Shown here: piece by piece, positions 1 to 12,181 of the stretch
Layout of the letters: each line of letters starts with the position of its first letter
Position numbering within the stretch: the first letter of the stretch is position 1
Source of the DNA: Plasmodium malariae
Lineage: Eukaryota > Apicomplexa > Aconoidasida > Haemosporida > Plasmodiidae
NCBI RefSeq assembly: GCF_900090045.1
Contig: NC_041785.1
Coordinates: forward strand, 2,209,001-2,273,000
DNA length: 64,000 nt
Reading direction: 5' to 3'
The notes under the pieces: model-generated
What the model saw: the letters and a program-made list of their open reading frames with translations, nothing else
Databases searched by the model: none
Told to the model about the DNA's origin: nothing
Translations under genes and position numbers: made by a program

Positions 1-840
1 CCATTAACCTCAAAATATATATTTTCGTATGAAAGCAAGAATTTTTTTCTTAATTTGTTTATATTATACATAATATATAAACGCTTAAATTTATGAATTT
101 ACGAATGTACAAGTACATATTTGAATAAATAAAATTACAGAATTATGTACGAGTAAAACAAGCACGAGTTTTTCATAAGATAATAGTATACGATTATTAT
201 GTCGCATATATATTTGATCAACTCTTAGTCGAATAAAAAATGAATTTGTATAATATATTATATTTATTAATATATTAAAAAAAAAGAAAAAAAAAGTTTG
301 TTTTTTCTCTTTTATTTTTCAAGCATAAGTATAAAACTGATATCCTTGTTTCGCCCGTACGTGAATATATCAGGTATATATATATATATATATATGTATA
401 TATAATATATATATGTATTTACGTCGTTTTAGTTATGTAATGGGAGCAAAGAAATTATTACTCCTTCCAGCAGTTCTTATATTTACGGCATGATATATAT
501 GTATATATATATGTATATACTTGTAAATTTTTATTTGAACGTACATATAATTGTAAGCATGTACAAATGGAGCACTTTAGTTATTCTTTTATTAAAAGTA
601 GCTTTGATTATCCTTTTTTTTTTTTTTAATATCTTTGAAAAGATATGTAATAAAATAATAGTATGTAAATGTACAATTTATAGTTTAAGGTAAAATAAAA
701 TAATCCTTAAAAATATTCTAAGAAAAATAATTTACAGCTATTGTCATTTTATTCTAATTTACTTAATAGTAAATAGGTATTTAGGAGCAGCATAAAGAGA
801 ACATTTTGAAGTGAAAAAAGCTTTATAATAATATTTACAA

Positions 841-874
<34 letters not shown>

Positions 875-1469
875 CTTTTAAAAAGACCGATACAATAAAA
901 TATATAGCTGGTATCACCATTTATGATTCTGGAATATAAGAAATGAATTTTTTCTGTTTCGCTAGTTTAAGCTTTTAAAATTTTTTTGCATTTTTTTATA
1001 ATTTTCCTTTTAATGAGGTATTTGTTTTTTATACGTACATAATTAAATATATGTATATTTATGTTTGCGTTCGCCAATATACGATTACATTTTTATATAC
1101 ACGCTCATGCATGTTCACATGTATGTATATATATAGATATATACACAATGCGCAAAAAAAAAAAATAAGATGGCAGAGTTATGTGTATATATATATATAT
1201 ATATCGTATAAGGCCCATAGCAATGGTGAAACGTTGGGGTGTTTTTTGTTCATGTTAGGGAAAAAACAATGATTGAATAAAAAAAGCAATAAAATAATAA
1301 TATTTTTGAAAAAATAAGATAAAGAAATATGAAAATATGCAAATGAATATGTAACAAAAAGAATATAATAACTACATAAATAGGTAAATATATACGTATA
1401 TATGTAAAAACATAAATACATACATAAATAACCAAATAAATATGTAAATAGGGAGAAGCACAAAAGTGC
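1..1469. other. Intergenic region at left edge, downstream of CCT zeta
   Basis: No convincing coding sequence on either strand. The short open frames here are Tyr/Ile/Phe-rich and follow TA/ATAC microsatellites (about 378-415, 490-520, 1180-1205) and T or A homopolymers (about 843-874). The right end is the 3' flank of the CCT zeta gene. Confidence 0.7.
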
Positions 1470-1848
1470 CTACTTTTCTTCACCCATAGATTTTCCAGCT
1501 CTTATAATTTCGTCTACTAAAAGAATTTGTTGTGATATAGCCGTTGCAATTGACAGAATTTGTTTCTTTACACAATAGTTGTCGTATATTCCTAAAAAGG
1601 GGGTGTAAAAGGAAGAAATAAAATGTTATTTAGTAAAGACCCCTATACAGTGAATGCCATTTAGTATAGGACATCTAATAAATGGCTTTTCCTTTTTAGT
1701 GAACCATCCAGAAGAATGTAACGAACGCTAGCGTAAGAAGGCAGAACGTGTACGGGCAGGGTAACGTTTGCGTTGTTTCTTCTTGTTTTGCATTATTCTA
1801 TTTTATTAATTATTTTGCTTTGTTTTATTTATTTATTTTATTTTATTT

Positions 1849-1897
<49 letters not shown>

Positions 1898-3513
1898 ATT
1901 TATTTTTTTACTTTATTTATTTTTTCCCCTGCCCGCCACCATTCACGCTTCCAGTGTTCACTTTGCCCGTCCAACTTTTGAATTGGACAGTATCGTTTAT
2001 TACCCTTCAAGTGGGCCAGGATTGGCTCACCGGTATCCAAGTCGACCCCTAGGGGTTGGGAGGGGTCCTCGTTGTACTTATCAATCACATTGAACAGCGT
2101 TTGATGAATATCTAGTCCGCTATTTTCTAAGAGTATCTTGGGTATATTTAATAGACTATTAGCATATATATCAAAGGCAAATTTTTGTTTTCCTTTAATT
2201 TTTTTTTCTTCTTCTTTTAATTTGCAATACGCCATAATTTCAAATGCACCTGCCCCAGATATAACACAGTTATCTTCAATGGCATTTTTAATACTTCTAA
2301 GTCCATCTCTAATAGCATCTTTTATTTGTTTAATAGTATAATCATTTGGTGCTTGAATAAATAAAGAGCAGCTTTTTGGGTTTTTCACTTCTTCAATGAA
2401 GGTATATTTTTCATCATTTATACATATTTCATATACTAATCCAGCATAACCAACATCTTCCTCCGTCAAATCGTACACATTATTACATGCATTACCACCA
2501 CAACATAAAATTATTCTTTCTAAATTTCTTCTTTTTATTCTTCTTAATGCCATGATATTTTCCTTAGCTAATAAATCTAAACTAATTGGATCAATACCTT
2601 TTTGATTGAATACAGCAAAATTATATAATTCATTATTTTCTTTAAATTTCTTTTCGATCAACATTTTTTTTAATTCTATAATTTTTTTTACTTTATCATC
2701 GGTAAATTTTCTTTCAGATTCCACTAATTTACTTCTGTCCTCAGCATTAGAATAGACAAAAGAAGAAAACACTTCACTTTTTTCATATTCTAGACTAACA
2801 TTTAAAACTAATATAAAACATTTCGTTAATTTACTTGGCATGTTAGGATGCCTACAACCATGATCTAGTACCATTCCTCTAATTAGTTTCGTGTTTATAC
2901 TCATATTTCTTTTTATATCTATTATTTCGATCATATGTAAATCTATTTGTTTCTCTGGATTATATATTATCTTAATACTCTCTACTAGATCATCCGCCAA
3001 CTTGTCGGCTAATGCTATCGGTAATTTCGTTCGCACACAAGTTTTAGCAACGTTATATAGTAATTCTTTATCGAACTTCTTTTCTATATGTAATGGTATT
3101 TTCATACTCTCTAACACATCTAATAGAATTGCTTTAACAGAATCAAAACCTTGTGTTATAATACGTGGATGAATACTTTCATAGATGATATACTTTTCCG
3201 ACAAATATATTAACGATGTGGCTACAATAAGATTACTACTAGACCCATCTCCTAAATTTTCATCAATACTTGAGCATATCCTACTTAACATACTAGCTGT
3301 AGGATGTTGAATCATCATTTCGTTCAAAAGAACGTTTCCATCCTTTGTTATTTTTATTGCTCCAGAACTGCTCACTAACATTTTGTAGCTTCCTTTTGGT
3401 CCTAAGTTGCTCTTTATTATTTCGTACATTCCCTTACTTGCATTGATGTTTGTAAGAAGTACATTCGTCGATCGTAGGCTGTCCGCCTTTCTATTCAGCA
3501 AGTGGATGGACAT
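1470..3513 (-). CDS. CCT6: T-complex protein 1 subunit zeta (CCT6), two exons
   Basis: Subunit of the cytosolic TRiC/CCT chaperonin, which folds actin, tubulin and other proteins in an ATP-driven cycle. I read exon 1 as 3513-2004 and exon 2 as 1591-1470, giving 543 residues, the normal size for a CCT subunit. The frame joins in phase across a 412-bp GT-AG intron that holds a long T tract. Seen in the protein: LGPKG near residue 40, TKDGNVLL, the ATPase loop GDGSSSN near 88, the zeta-type stretch [30 protein letters not shown], and GVDLDTGEP just before the intron. Exon 2 supplies DNYCVKK and the final DEIIRAG. The ATG at 3513 is chosen because homology starts there; the open frame upstream looks non-coding. 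The ATPase loop has Ser where most CCT subunits have GDGTT. Identity as zeta rather than another CCT subunit is strong. Confidence 0.95.
1592..2003 (-). other. Intron of CCT zeta with poly-T tract
   Basis: The donor is GTAATA next to 2003 and the acceptor is TTTTTAG ending at 1592. The intron contains a run of more than 35 T on the + strand near 1850-1892 and generates only poly-Phe false open frames. Joining across it restores the conserved Gly-Ile-Tyr-Asp-Asn-Tyr-Cys segment of CCT zeta. Confidence 0.85.
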
Positions 3514-4109
3514 CTGAGATATAAGGAGAAGAAAAAAAGGAGGGGTGGTGGTGGTGTATTCACAGTCCTTTATTCTATTTGTACACAATGTGCATGCCCC
3601 GAAGGTATATAAGTATACATACACGTGCGTATGTACTCTTGCATTTGCGTATTCACGCACTTACGTACTCATATATTTATTACGTCTTCGTATGTGCATT
3701 ACAACTTCGTCAACTCAACAAAGCAGAAATGACAAAACGCAGTTACACAAAATGATCATAAAGAGAGACTGGCAAGCAAGCACAAAGAACAGCAAAAAAA
3801 AAAAAAAAAAGCAACGTGCATTGATATTCTGTAATTTATATATGTAAATGTATCATAAATAGTGTCGAAGATGTGGTTCATATTTGTTCTTTCTCAAAAT
3901 GTGCATACAACGGTAGAGATAGTTTACGCTCCAGTTGGTTATGTACTACATACAAAACGTGAACACAAAAAATGTATAAAATGAGGGCACACAGAGAATG
4001 CACTTAAATAAACCTCTTGTTAATTGTGTTCTTAGGACTTACCTTCACAATTTATTACAAGAAAAAATGGGAAATGGAAAAAAAAAAATAGAGTTGAAAT
4101 GAAAAAAAA

Positions 4110-4410
4110 TAGAGAACAAATGAAAGAAAAATAGAGAAGAAATGGAAAAAATATAGAGAAGAAATGGAAAAAATATAGAGAAGAAATGGAAAAAATATAG
4201 AGAAGAAATGGAAAAAATATAGAGAAGAAATGGAAAAAATATAGAGAAGAAATGGAAAAAATATAGAGAAGAAATGGAAAAAATATAGAGAAGAAATGGA
4301 AAAAATATAGAGAAGAAATGGAAAAAATATAGAGATGAAATGGAAAAAATATAGAGTTGAAATGGAAAAAATATAGAGAAGAAATAGAAAAAATATAGAG
4401 AAGAAATGGA
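4110..4410. repeat. 22-bp minisatellite
   Basis: Roughly 12 to 13 near-identical copies of a purine-rich 22-bp unit, gaaatggaaaaaatatagag plus aa. A few copies differ at one base, for example agatg or agttg for agaag. The unit is not a multiple of three and lies in non-coding sequence. Confidence 0.9.
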
Positions 4411-5198
4411 AAAAAAAAAATACTGTTAATCAGTATGAAGTAGTTTCAAAAAGGGGGAAATAAAAAAAACCTGTGGAACTGTGGTTTAATTTTTCTCTTA
4501 TATTAATTACATAAATTTTAAAAGGGAAATTTATTAAACCGAAATTAAACCAAGATATTGCTTTATTGTATTTTTCTAATTTATTTTATTTTTTTAGTTT
4601 ATTTTATTTTTCTACTTTATTTTATTTTTTTACTTTATTTTATTTTTTTACTTTATTTTTTTACTTTATTTTATTTTTTTGCTTTAATTTATTTTTTTAC
4701 TTTATTTTTATTTTATTTTATTTCGTTTTTTTATTTTTTATTATTTTTTTTTTTTTTTTTTTTTTTTATTTTTTTTTTTTTTTATTTTTGTATTTTTGCA
4801 AAACTGTCAATGTATGAGTTTCTAATTTGTTGCATTGAAGTTTCTGTACTCTAATTTTATCCGAAATATAGAACAAGCGAAAAAGAGTGGACATGAGAAG
4901 AAACTTCCAGAGAACACAATACAGACGTATGCGCTGTTATGAGCTCTAATTAAATATATAAATGTACATACGTATATTTATGTATACATATTGTATACAT
5001 GTTGTTTACACGTAGGTTGTTCATGCTCCCATTTGCAAAAACACTCCGTTCAATATTATATTTTATTTTCAATCATTTTGCTTGAAGAATGAGAAAAAAA
5101 GAAAAAAAGAAAAAGAAAAAAAGAAAAAGAAAAAAAAAAAGAAAAAAAAAAAAAGAAAAATGTCGTTCTATTTGTAGAAAATTAATTTTCATTTATTC

Positions 5199-5423
5199 TT
5201 AAAAGCATTTTTTTCCATATAATTTATATACGCATGACAATATATCATATAAGAAAAAAAAAAAAATTTGCCCACTTGGGATACCAATACTAGTAATACA
5301 ATTAATATGAATAAGTAGCAGGACAGCAATGGCAATAAAATGAAATATCTCATATTTATGTGAAAAAATTTGCTTTTTTTTGTACGACTCCCCAACCTTT
5401 GGTACCACTTGAAGTATAAACAT
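5199..5423 (-). CDS. Candidate small one-TM protein or single exon
   Basis: An open frame of up to 74 residues whose base composition is less AT-extreme than its surroundings between about 5260 and 5420. The peptide has a short charged N-terminal part (VGESYKKK), a hydrophobic span centred on FHFIAIAVLLLIH, then a second hydrophobic stretch over a T tract and a basic end (YGKKCF). A possible acceptor (tacttcaag) lies just inside the first ATG, so this may be an internal exon rather than a complete gene. I recognise no family. It could also be chance. Confidence 0.3.
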   Translation of the reverse strand: MFILQVVPKVGESYKKKQIFSHKYEIFHFIAIAVLLLIHINCITSIGIPSGQIFFFFLYDILSCVYKLYGKKCF

Positions 5424-6270
5424 AGATGAGTGTATTTTGTTGATTTAACACAAGGTATGTTTTAATTTTTTAATTTTTTTTTTTTTCCTGTATCCCTATT
5501 TATCCTATACAAATATATGTGTACATGTGTACACATTTTTGATTTCCTCTCACAATACATGAAAATAAAAGGCTGAATATAGTACCCATTCACCCGTTTT
5601 TTCATCCTCTATACGTACATATACAAGGGTGCACAAATACATAGAGATAAATATGCTTGCATTGGTAGTTTTTCCTATTACTTTTATGCTTCTTTTAATT
5701 TTTTATATTTACCACGACATAGAGTAAATTCTCACATAATTATAAATAACTTCATTCACATGTTATGCATTGATATTAGGTCCAAATCAGTTTTTTTTTT
5801 TTTTTTTTTTTTTTTTTTCCGTTCCTTTTAAATATTTAGAATTATAATGCTATGTATAAACCATATAAATTGATAAATTGGCAAGTCAAGAAGATGACGA
5901 GTGGCCATATAATATATACATATATATATACATATACATATATATATATATATATATACATATACATACACTAACTTCCAACTACTTTGTATAACGGAAG
6001 ACGGCATTTTATTTTAACGGTTAAGTTCAGAAAGTATTATATTTTTAATTTTAATGAAATATTAAAGGCATTATATAAACGTTGTTAACATAATAAATCC
6101 AAAAGAAAATAAAGCTGGAAAAGGGGGGGGGAGGAAAGGGAAAAGAACCATTTTTGATTAAAATAAATGATGAGTAATTAAAGCAGCTTCAACATATAAA
6201 TGAACGTTTAAAAAGAAAAAAAAAAAAAAAAAATTTATACACAAAAGAATTGTTACTATGAGATGAGCAA

Positions 6271-6304
<34 letters not shown>

Positions 6305-6471
6305 TAATACACATTACTGTTATTAAAAGGGAAAATTGTGCTACCATAGTGTATAGTTGATGAAGATGCAAAAAAGGTAAATGTGTGTATGTTAGTATTA
6401 TGTACATACTACTTATGTACTAAGAATGTAAGTATATACGTGTATTTGAGTGATGGCATTACATTTTCTCC

Positions 6472-8309
6472 CTAGCAACATCTGAGCTTTTTCTTTTTAA
6501 CTTTCGGGGGAATGGAATTATTTGACACATGGGGATAAATTAATAAATAACCATCAGACGGTTTTAAGCCATTGTTAAATTTATAACTAAAATTTTCTGG
6601 ATTGATATGATACACAGAAATATTCTCCTTTTCTTTGTCTGATATATGTACATCTGTCGGGTGTATGGAAGGGAATGTAAACTTTTTATTATTACCTTGA
6701 ATTATGTTAATAATTTTCTGATCAGCCGGATGTATTACTAAATTTTCCTTTTTACAATTTTCGAATTTTAAATTTTCGTTTTTACCATTTTCAAATTTTA
6801 AATTTTCATTATTTACACTTTTATTGAGCTGTTCATTTTTCCCTTTACCTTCTTTATGGAGTGGACTACATATGTCCATTCTTTCTTCGCCCATATATCC
6901 ATAATTATATTCAACATTTTCGAAGCTCATAACATTTAATTTCTGGTTGCTCCATAAATTTTCGTAACTAATACTATGATGTACATTTTCGTCATCCTTA
7001 TCTGCATTGGTTACTCTACTGTGTAAATCTCTGAATGCTTCTTCTGCGTATTGTTCTTCCACCTCTACGTATTTATCGTCATTCTCGTCTTCTTTTTCTT
7101 CCACCTCTACGTATTTATCGTCATTCTCGTCTTCTTTTTCTTCCACCTCTACGTATTTATCGTTAATCTCGTCTTCCTTCTCTTCCACCTCTACGTATTT
7201 ATCGTTAATCTCGTCTTCCTTCTCTTCGATCTCTACGTATTTATCGTCATTCTCGTCTTCCTTCTCTTCCACCTCTACGTATTTATCGTCATTCTCGTAT
7301 TCTTTTTCTTCCACCTCTACGTATTTATCGTCATTCTCGTCTTCTTTTTCTTCTTCCTCTGCGTACTTCTCTTCTTCTATTTCCATCTCCTCTGCTTCTA
7401 CTTTCTGTTCTTGTTCTTGCTCAGCTGCTTCTATTATCTGTTCTTCTTTTTGCTCAGCTACTTCTATTGTATCTTCTTGCTCAGCTGTATCTTCTTCTTC
7501 CTTCTCGTTCACGTCCTTTTCTCTTTCATCCTCTTCTTTCTCTTTTTCTTTTTCCTCTACTTCTACTTCTTCTTCTAATTCATCTTTTACTTCCTCTTCT
7601 ACTCCTCCCTCTTCTGATCCGTTCTCTTCTACTCCATCTTCTTCTACTCCTCCCTCTTCTGCTCCGTCCGCTTCTACTCCGTCCTCTTCTACTCCATCCT
7701 CTTTTACTTCTTCCCGTTCACTTGCATCACTAAACCCATCATTTGGCTCCTCGTAATGTCCACTCTCTTCCTTTTCCTTCTCATAGTACTCGTTTTCGTC
7801 ACTTGAAACCTCTGCACTTTCATTCACCTCATTGTGATCTCCTTTGCTTTGATATTCATATTCGTTTTCAATATGATCTTCCACTTTTTGATGTACATTT
7901 GCGTTTACATTAAAATTACTTTCGCTCTTATATTCTTCATTCTCGTCCACTTGAAAAAAGAAAATGTGAAATGGAAAAATGAACGGATAAATTGCGCAAA
8001 AATAAGGCAGAAAAATGAGGTAGAAACATATGGCACAAAAAAAAAAAAAAAAAAAGAAAGAAAAAAGAAAAAATCGCTAGCTTGTATGCATATACGACCT
8101 GAACGAGGTAGCTTTTTTTTTTTTTTTTCTCTTTTTTTGTATGAACAGATCATGCAAATACACAGAATAAAGTTAAAATAAAAATGTCAAACGAGCTGAC
8201 ATCATTCATACACTAATAAGTATAGTTAGTCATATAAATGTCACTTTTCGACATTAACACGTGCACATTTTATATATACGCATTTGAATATCCATTAGAC
8301 AGTAAATAA

Positions 8310-8383
<74 letters not shown>

Positions 8384-8477
8384 ACATGTAAATATACGTA
8401 TATAGATATAAAAATACATATTTATTAATACATAACATCTTTATGCTTGATTTATTTAGCTCACTCAAATCTTCCAT
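6472..8477 (-). CDS. Acidic repeat protein, unknown function, two exons
   Basis: Not recognised as a named family. I read exon 1 as 8477-8432, starting [13 protein letters not shown], and exon 2 as 7949-6472, joined in phase across a 482-bp intron to give 507 residues. Exon 2 has no ATG at its left edge; it begins directly after a good acceptor (tttttcaag), which is why a first exon was sought. About residues 60-330 are extremely acidic. They include seven tandem copies of a 14-residue unit of the [14 protein letters not shown] type (42 bp), preceded by looser Glu/Val/Asp repeats. The C-terminal 150 residues are less biased and probably the conserved part, with [19 protein letters not shown], and end in a basic KKKK followed by LRCC. 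Terminal cysteines next to a basic patch could be a lipid-attachment site, but that is inference. Exon 1 is less certain than exon 2. Confidence 0.7.
7064..7360 (-). repeat. 42-bp coding tandem repeat (14-residue unit)
   Basis: Seven copies of a 42-bp unit inside the acidic-repeat gene, each encoding KYVE(V/I)EEKE(D/Y)E(N/I)(D/N)D. Copies differ by one or two residues. The opposite strand is also stop-free here and yields a Ser/Thr-rich false reading frame, which I left out. Confidence 0.9.
8316..8380. repeat. TA dinucleotide microsatellite
   Basis: An almost uninterrupted (TA)n run of about 64 bp. It lies in the proposed intron of the acidic-repeat gene, between exon 1 and exon 2. Confidence 0.9.
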
Positions 8478-9532
8478 GTTCGAAAAGCAGTTGAGAAATA
8501 ACTAAAACTTCAATTTATTTTATTCAAAAATAAAATTAGCAGAGTGAAAATAAGTTGAATATTAGGTTGTAGAAAAAAATGTGTTTATTAAAATACTGTA
8601 TTGTGTGCATGTGACATTCACGAGGGGAGGAAATGAAGATAATCGAAGCTAATGAATTTGCATTACAAAGTGAAATTATACTACTAAATGAAATTAGAAA
8701 AAAAAAAAGAAAGAAATTAAAACAGAAATAATAATAACAGCAACAGATATGTAGCAGCAATATAGCGGCAATGTATAGTCAATGTACTGCCAATGTAGCA
8801 GCAATATAGCGGCAATGTATAGTCAATGTATAGTCAATGTACTGCCAATGTAGCATCAATATAACGCTTTAGCGAAATGCGAGCGTGAAGAGTTTCGTTT
8901 CCTTTTCCTTTTTTATTACGCTATACCAAAAATGGACAGAAAAAACTGTATTACCTTCTTAAAAACATTATTTAAATATTTCAAAGAAAGAGGAACTCAT
9001 AATATACCTTCTACATATTTTTTATTTAAATGAGGAAATTATTCTTTTATTCGCTCCATACATATTATTTTAAAAAGGTTTACATGGCAATTGAAGCATG
9101 TATGAGAAAAAAAAAAAAAAAAAAAAAAAAATGAGAAACCGCTGTATCCTTTTTAAAGATGGGAAAAAACAAGTGGAAATGCATTAACAGTGAGGTTTAT
9201 ATTCACACTAAAAACGAAAAAAAAAAATGATAAAAAAAATAAAAGAAAAATAACAAATGATAAATAAAGAAAGATGCCGGAAAACATTACCAATCACATG
9301 TTAAGAATAACTGAACCATTTGCAAAAAACAAAACATTTGAAAAAAATCCGCTAAATATGCAAAATGTCCTAATATGAAATCCTTAAAGTGAGAAATAAG
9401 AACACTATTATCGATTAAGAAAAAAGAATAAAACAAGAATTTTTTTTCGTCCATTAATATGTCATATGTATATCTACAAGTGTACAAATATATATATACA
9501 TATATATATTTGCTTAACTTTCCTTCTGATAT
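8478..9532. other. Intergenic region with short direct repeats and one weak exon-like segment
   Basis: Near 8750-8870 the + strand repeats blocks of the form caatgtagcagcaatatagcgg / caatgtatagt, about 20-28 bp each, several times. At 9287-9450 the minus strand holds a frame starting MDEKKFLFYSFF and ending at a plausible donor (gattg/gtaatg near 9290). It might be an exon of a small gene, but I could not connect it. The rest is A/T homopolymer and has no visible gene. Confidence 0.45.
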
Positions 9533-10593
9533 TCAAAAGGAGGATATAAATAAACGTCTTTTTAATGTATGCTTGGGTAAATCATCATCTGATACCCCTT
9601 TTTTAACGGATTTATAATTATTTGCTGTTAATTTTTTGATCTTCTCCGTGGTGTGAATAAGAAAATACACAAAATTCTGAAAACATTACCATGGGCAGCT
9701 ATTATAATAAGAACTTATTTTATCCTTTTCCTTTTTACAAAAAAAAAAAAAAAAAAAAAAGGTTCGTACGACTTTTAACATTTCAACATATTACGTATGT
9801 ACGTGTGCATACAAACCTATACCCATATACATACGCGTATACATAATAATGTGCGCGTAGAGATATAGCTTCAAAGGCATATCTCTTCTTCAATAACGCA
9901 TATATCTTTTTGCGTTTCTCAAAATTCATTTTTTTTTCTTAAACAAAAATGTGTACATTTTTCTATAAAGATTAATTCCATACAAGTATAAGAAAATTAT
10001 TTTCAAAATTATGAACAAAGTCATTTCACTCTATATATACATACGCCGTCCCATTTTGTTCTATTCATTTTTTTTTACTTTAATCTATGTTGAACAGTTT
10101 TATAAGCAATAAGCTTTAATTTAAGCTAAAATAGGAAAAACATTCATTTTCTTATATGCGTAAAAATATCTCATTTTTTTAGCATAAAATTATGTACACT
10201 AAATGGTTAAGAACTTTTTCAGATATGCAAAAAAAAAAAAAAAAAAATATGACTAAGCAAGGAAAAAAAAAAAAAAAAAAGGAAAAACTCGCAGCTGAAT
10301 TAATTATAAAATAATATATAGCACACTACTACCGTAAGATTATACACCCAAAAATTAAAAAAAGGAAAATAAAAAAAAAGGGACGAAAAGAAAAGCAAAA
10401 GGAATAGGTACCATCTTTCTCCCTTAATAAAATAATGACGATGATAATGATATCATCGAGGACGTTTATTTTGCCTATGATGCCCTTGCTTGTTTGTGTT
10501 ATAATTTAAAGCGGTAGTAGAATTGTATGCACATAAAAAATATGTACGACTGTTTACCGTGGCGTAGTTCTTTAAACCTTGGCCTATGTATCA
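9533..10593 (-). CDS. Candidate multi-exon gene, family not established
   Basis: At least three short segments with coding character and canonical splice sites lie in order on the minus strand. Segment A, about 10585-10558, reads QGLKNYAT and ends at donor GTAAAC. Segment B, 10484-10412, reads GIIGKINVLDD then a hydrophobic IIIIVIILL and LREKD, ending at donor GTACCT. Segment D, near 10130-10080, reads LKLKLIAYKTVQHRLK between an attttag acceptor and a GTAAAA donor. The final segment, 9676-9533, follows a ttttcag acceptor, reads in phase for 47 residues (including GVSDDDLPKHTLKRR) and ends at TGA. A and B join in phase 0; B to D does not join directly, so an exon is missing or misplaced. The G-x-LDD plus hydrophobic segment followed by YKTVQHRL loosely resembles the DUF1232 region at the C-terminus of RNF170-type E3 ligases, but no RING domain was found. 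Start codon not identified. It would be divergent from proteasome alpha-2. Confidence 0.45.
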
Positions 10594-10600
10594 CTGTTTG

Positions 10601-10638
<38 letters not shown>

Positions 10639-10908
10639 CATTTTATATGTATACATTTCATTCCCCTTATTTGAAGAAAATTTTTACTGGAATAAAAAAG
10701 TGAAATGTATAAGTCAAGCAAACAGTGTCATTTGAGCCATTTTTGTTAGTATATATACACTTATATATATATGTACGTTTTTAAGTACATATGTATGTAC
10801 TTATATTTACGTATGCGTATTTACTTGTAAATTTTCCCACACCCCTCCCCTTTGAAGTAAGAAAAGCCTCTTTTTATTTGATTTAAAAAAAGGGAAAAAA
10901 AAAAAAAT

Positions 10909-11905
10909 ATGGCTGACGGTGAATATAGCTTTTCTTTAACAACTTTTAGTCCGACTGGTAAATTAGTGCAAATTGAATATGCCCTAAATAGGGTATCTAG
11001 CAGTTCTCCTGCCTTAGGTAATTATTTTTTTTTTTTTTTTTATATATAAATACCAATTTGTATATTCTGTTTTTGTACGATTTTATGTTAACTTTTAGAG
11101 TACCTTTGTGTGTACTCCAATTTATGGCCATTTTGATTATTCACAAAGATATACGAAGAGGTTATGTTACTGTTTTGATCCATTCTCGTTTGTTAGCTGT
11201 TTTTTATTTATTTTTTTTTTTTTTGTGAGTGTTACTCCTTCATCGTACATATACAGACCTCTTACCACAACAAAATAATCATTTGTTTTTCTTTTGTTTT
11301 GTAAAGGTATTAGAGCAAAAAACGGAGTGATAATTGCAACAGAGAAAAAGAGCCCGAATGAACTGATTGAAGAAAATAGTATTTACAAAATTCAACAAAT
11401 AAGTGAACATATCGGAATAGTATATGCTGGTATGCCAGGCGATTTTCGTGTATTATTAAAGAGAGCAAGAAAAGAAGCAGTAAAATATTCTTTGCAGTAT
11501 GGAAATGAAATATTAGTAAAAGAATTAGTTAAAGAAATAGCATCAATTGTTCAAGAATTTACACAAACTGGAGGTGTAAGACCATTTGGTTTATCCTTAT
11601 TAATATGTGGAGTTGATGCATATGGTTATCATCTATATCAAATTGATCCATCTGGTTGTTATTTCAATTGGAAAGCTACATGTATAGGTAAAGATTATCA
11701 AAATAATATTTCCTTTTTGGAAAAAAGATATAACAACGATATTGAAATAGAAGATGCTATACATACTGCCATTTTAACTTTAAAAGAAAGTTATGAAGGA
11801 ATTATGAATGAAAAGAATATAGAAATTGGTGTTGCCTGTAATAATAAACCCTTTAAAATTTTAACTCCAAATGAAATTAAGGATTATCTCATAGAGATTG
11901 AGTAA
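10909..11905 (+). CDS. Proteasome subunit alpha type-2, two exons
   Basis: Structural alpha subunit of the 20S proteasome outer ring, in cytosol and nucleus. Exon 1 is 10909-11017 and exon 2 is 11307-11905, joined in phase through GCCTTAG/gtaatt and gtaaag/GTATTAG, giving 235 residues, the usual alpha-2 length. The N-terminus carries the alpha signature [20 protein letters not shown]. After the junction come [15 protein letters not shown], the conserved [39 protein letters not shown] and [17 protein letters not shown] and the overall spacing fit alpha-2. Alpha subunits are not proteolytic, so no catalytic threonine is expected. The ATG at 10909 has a run of A before it, as is common in this genome. 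The annotation is secure. Confidence 0.97.
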
Positions 11906-12144
11906 AACCAAGGAGGTGATGCAAAGGGGAAACTCCCCCAGAGGTGCTTCATATATATATGTAATAGTGCGCTGAGTCACATAAGTAAGCAAAGAGAGTG
12001 AAGTGCATTTCTTTGCGAATTCACATATTCGAAGTTTTAAGAAGTTGGGAGAAGTGTTAAATGTGTTTGTGCGCCCGGATGTTCGCACGTATGTATGCTT
12101 GTTCGTACACGTACAAGCATGTGTAAGTATATGCATACATATGC

Positions 12145-12181
<37 letters not shown>

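Larger units (their letters stand above)
3514..6471. other. Intergenic region between CCT zeta and acidic-repeat gene
   Basis: About 3 kb that I read mostly as 5' flank of CCT zeta plus 3' flank of the next minus-strand gene. It holds a 22-bp tandem array (4110-4410), a TTTTAT-type low-complexity block (4560-4795), A/G tracts (5090-5160), TA microsatellites (5910-5960) and an isolated G run at 6124-6131. The only piece with coding-like composition is the small minus-strand frame at 5199-5423, listed separately. Confidence 0.6.

Noticed and set aside
4558..4854. Phe/Leu/Tyr-rich frames that mimic membrane proteins
   Set aside because: Encoded by TTTTAT/TTTTTTAC low complexity and a long T tract; no folded segment or splice context.
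7007..7756. Long + strand Ser/Thr-rich open frame opposite the acidic-repeat gene
   Set aside because: It is the complement of a 42-bp repeat with no stops; the minus-strand frame is longer, continues beyond the repeat and has a splice acceptor.
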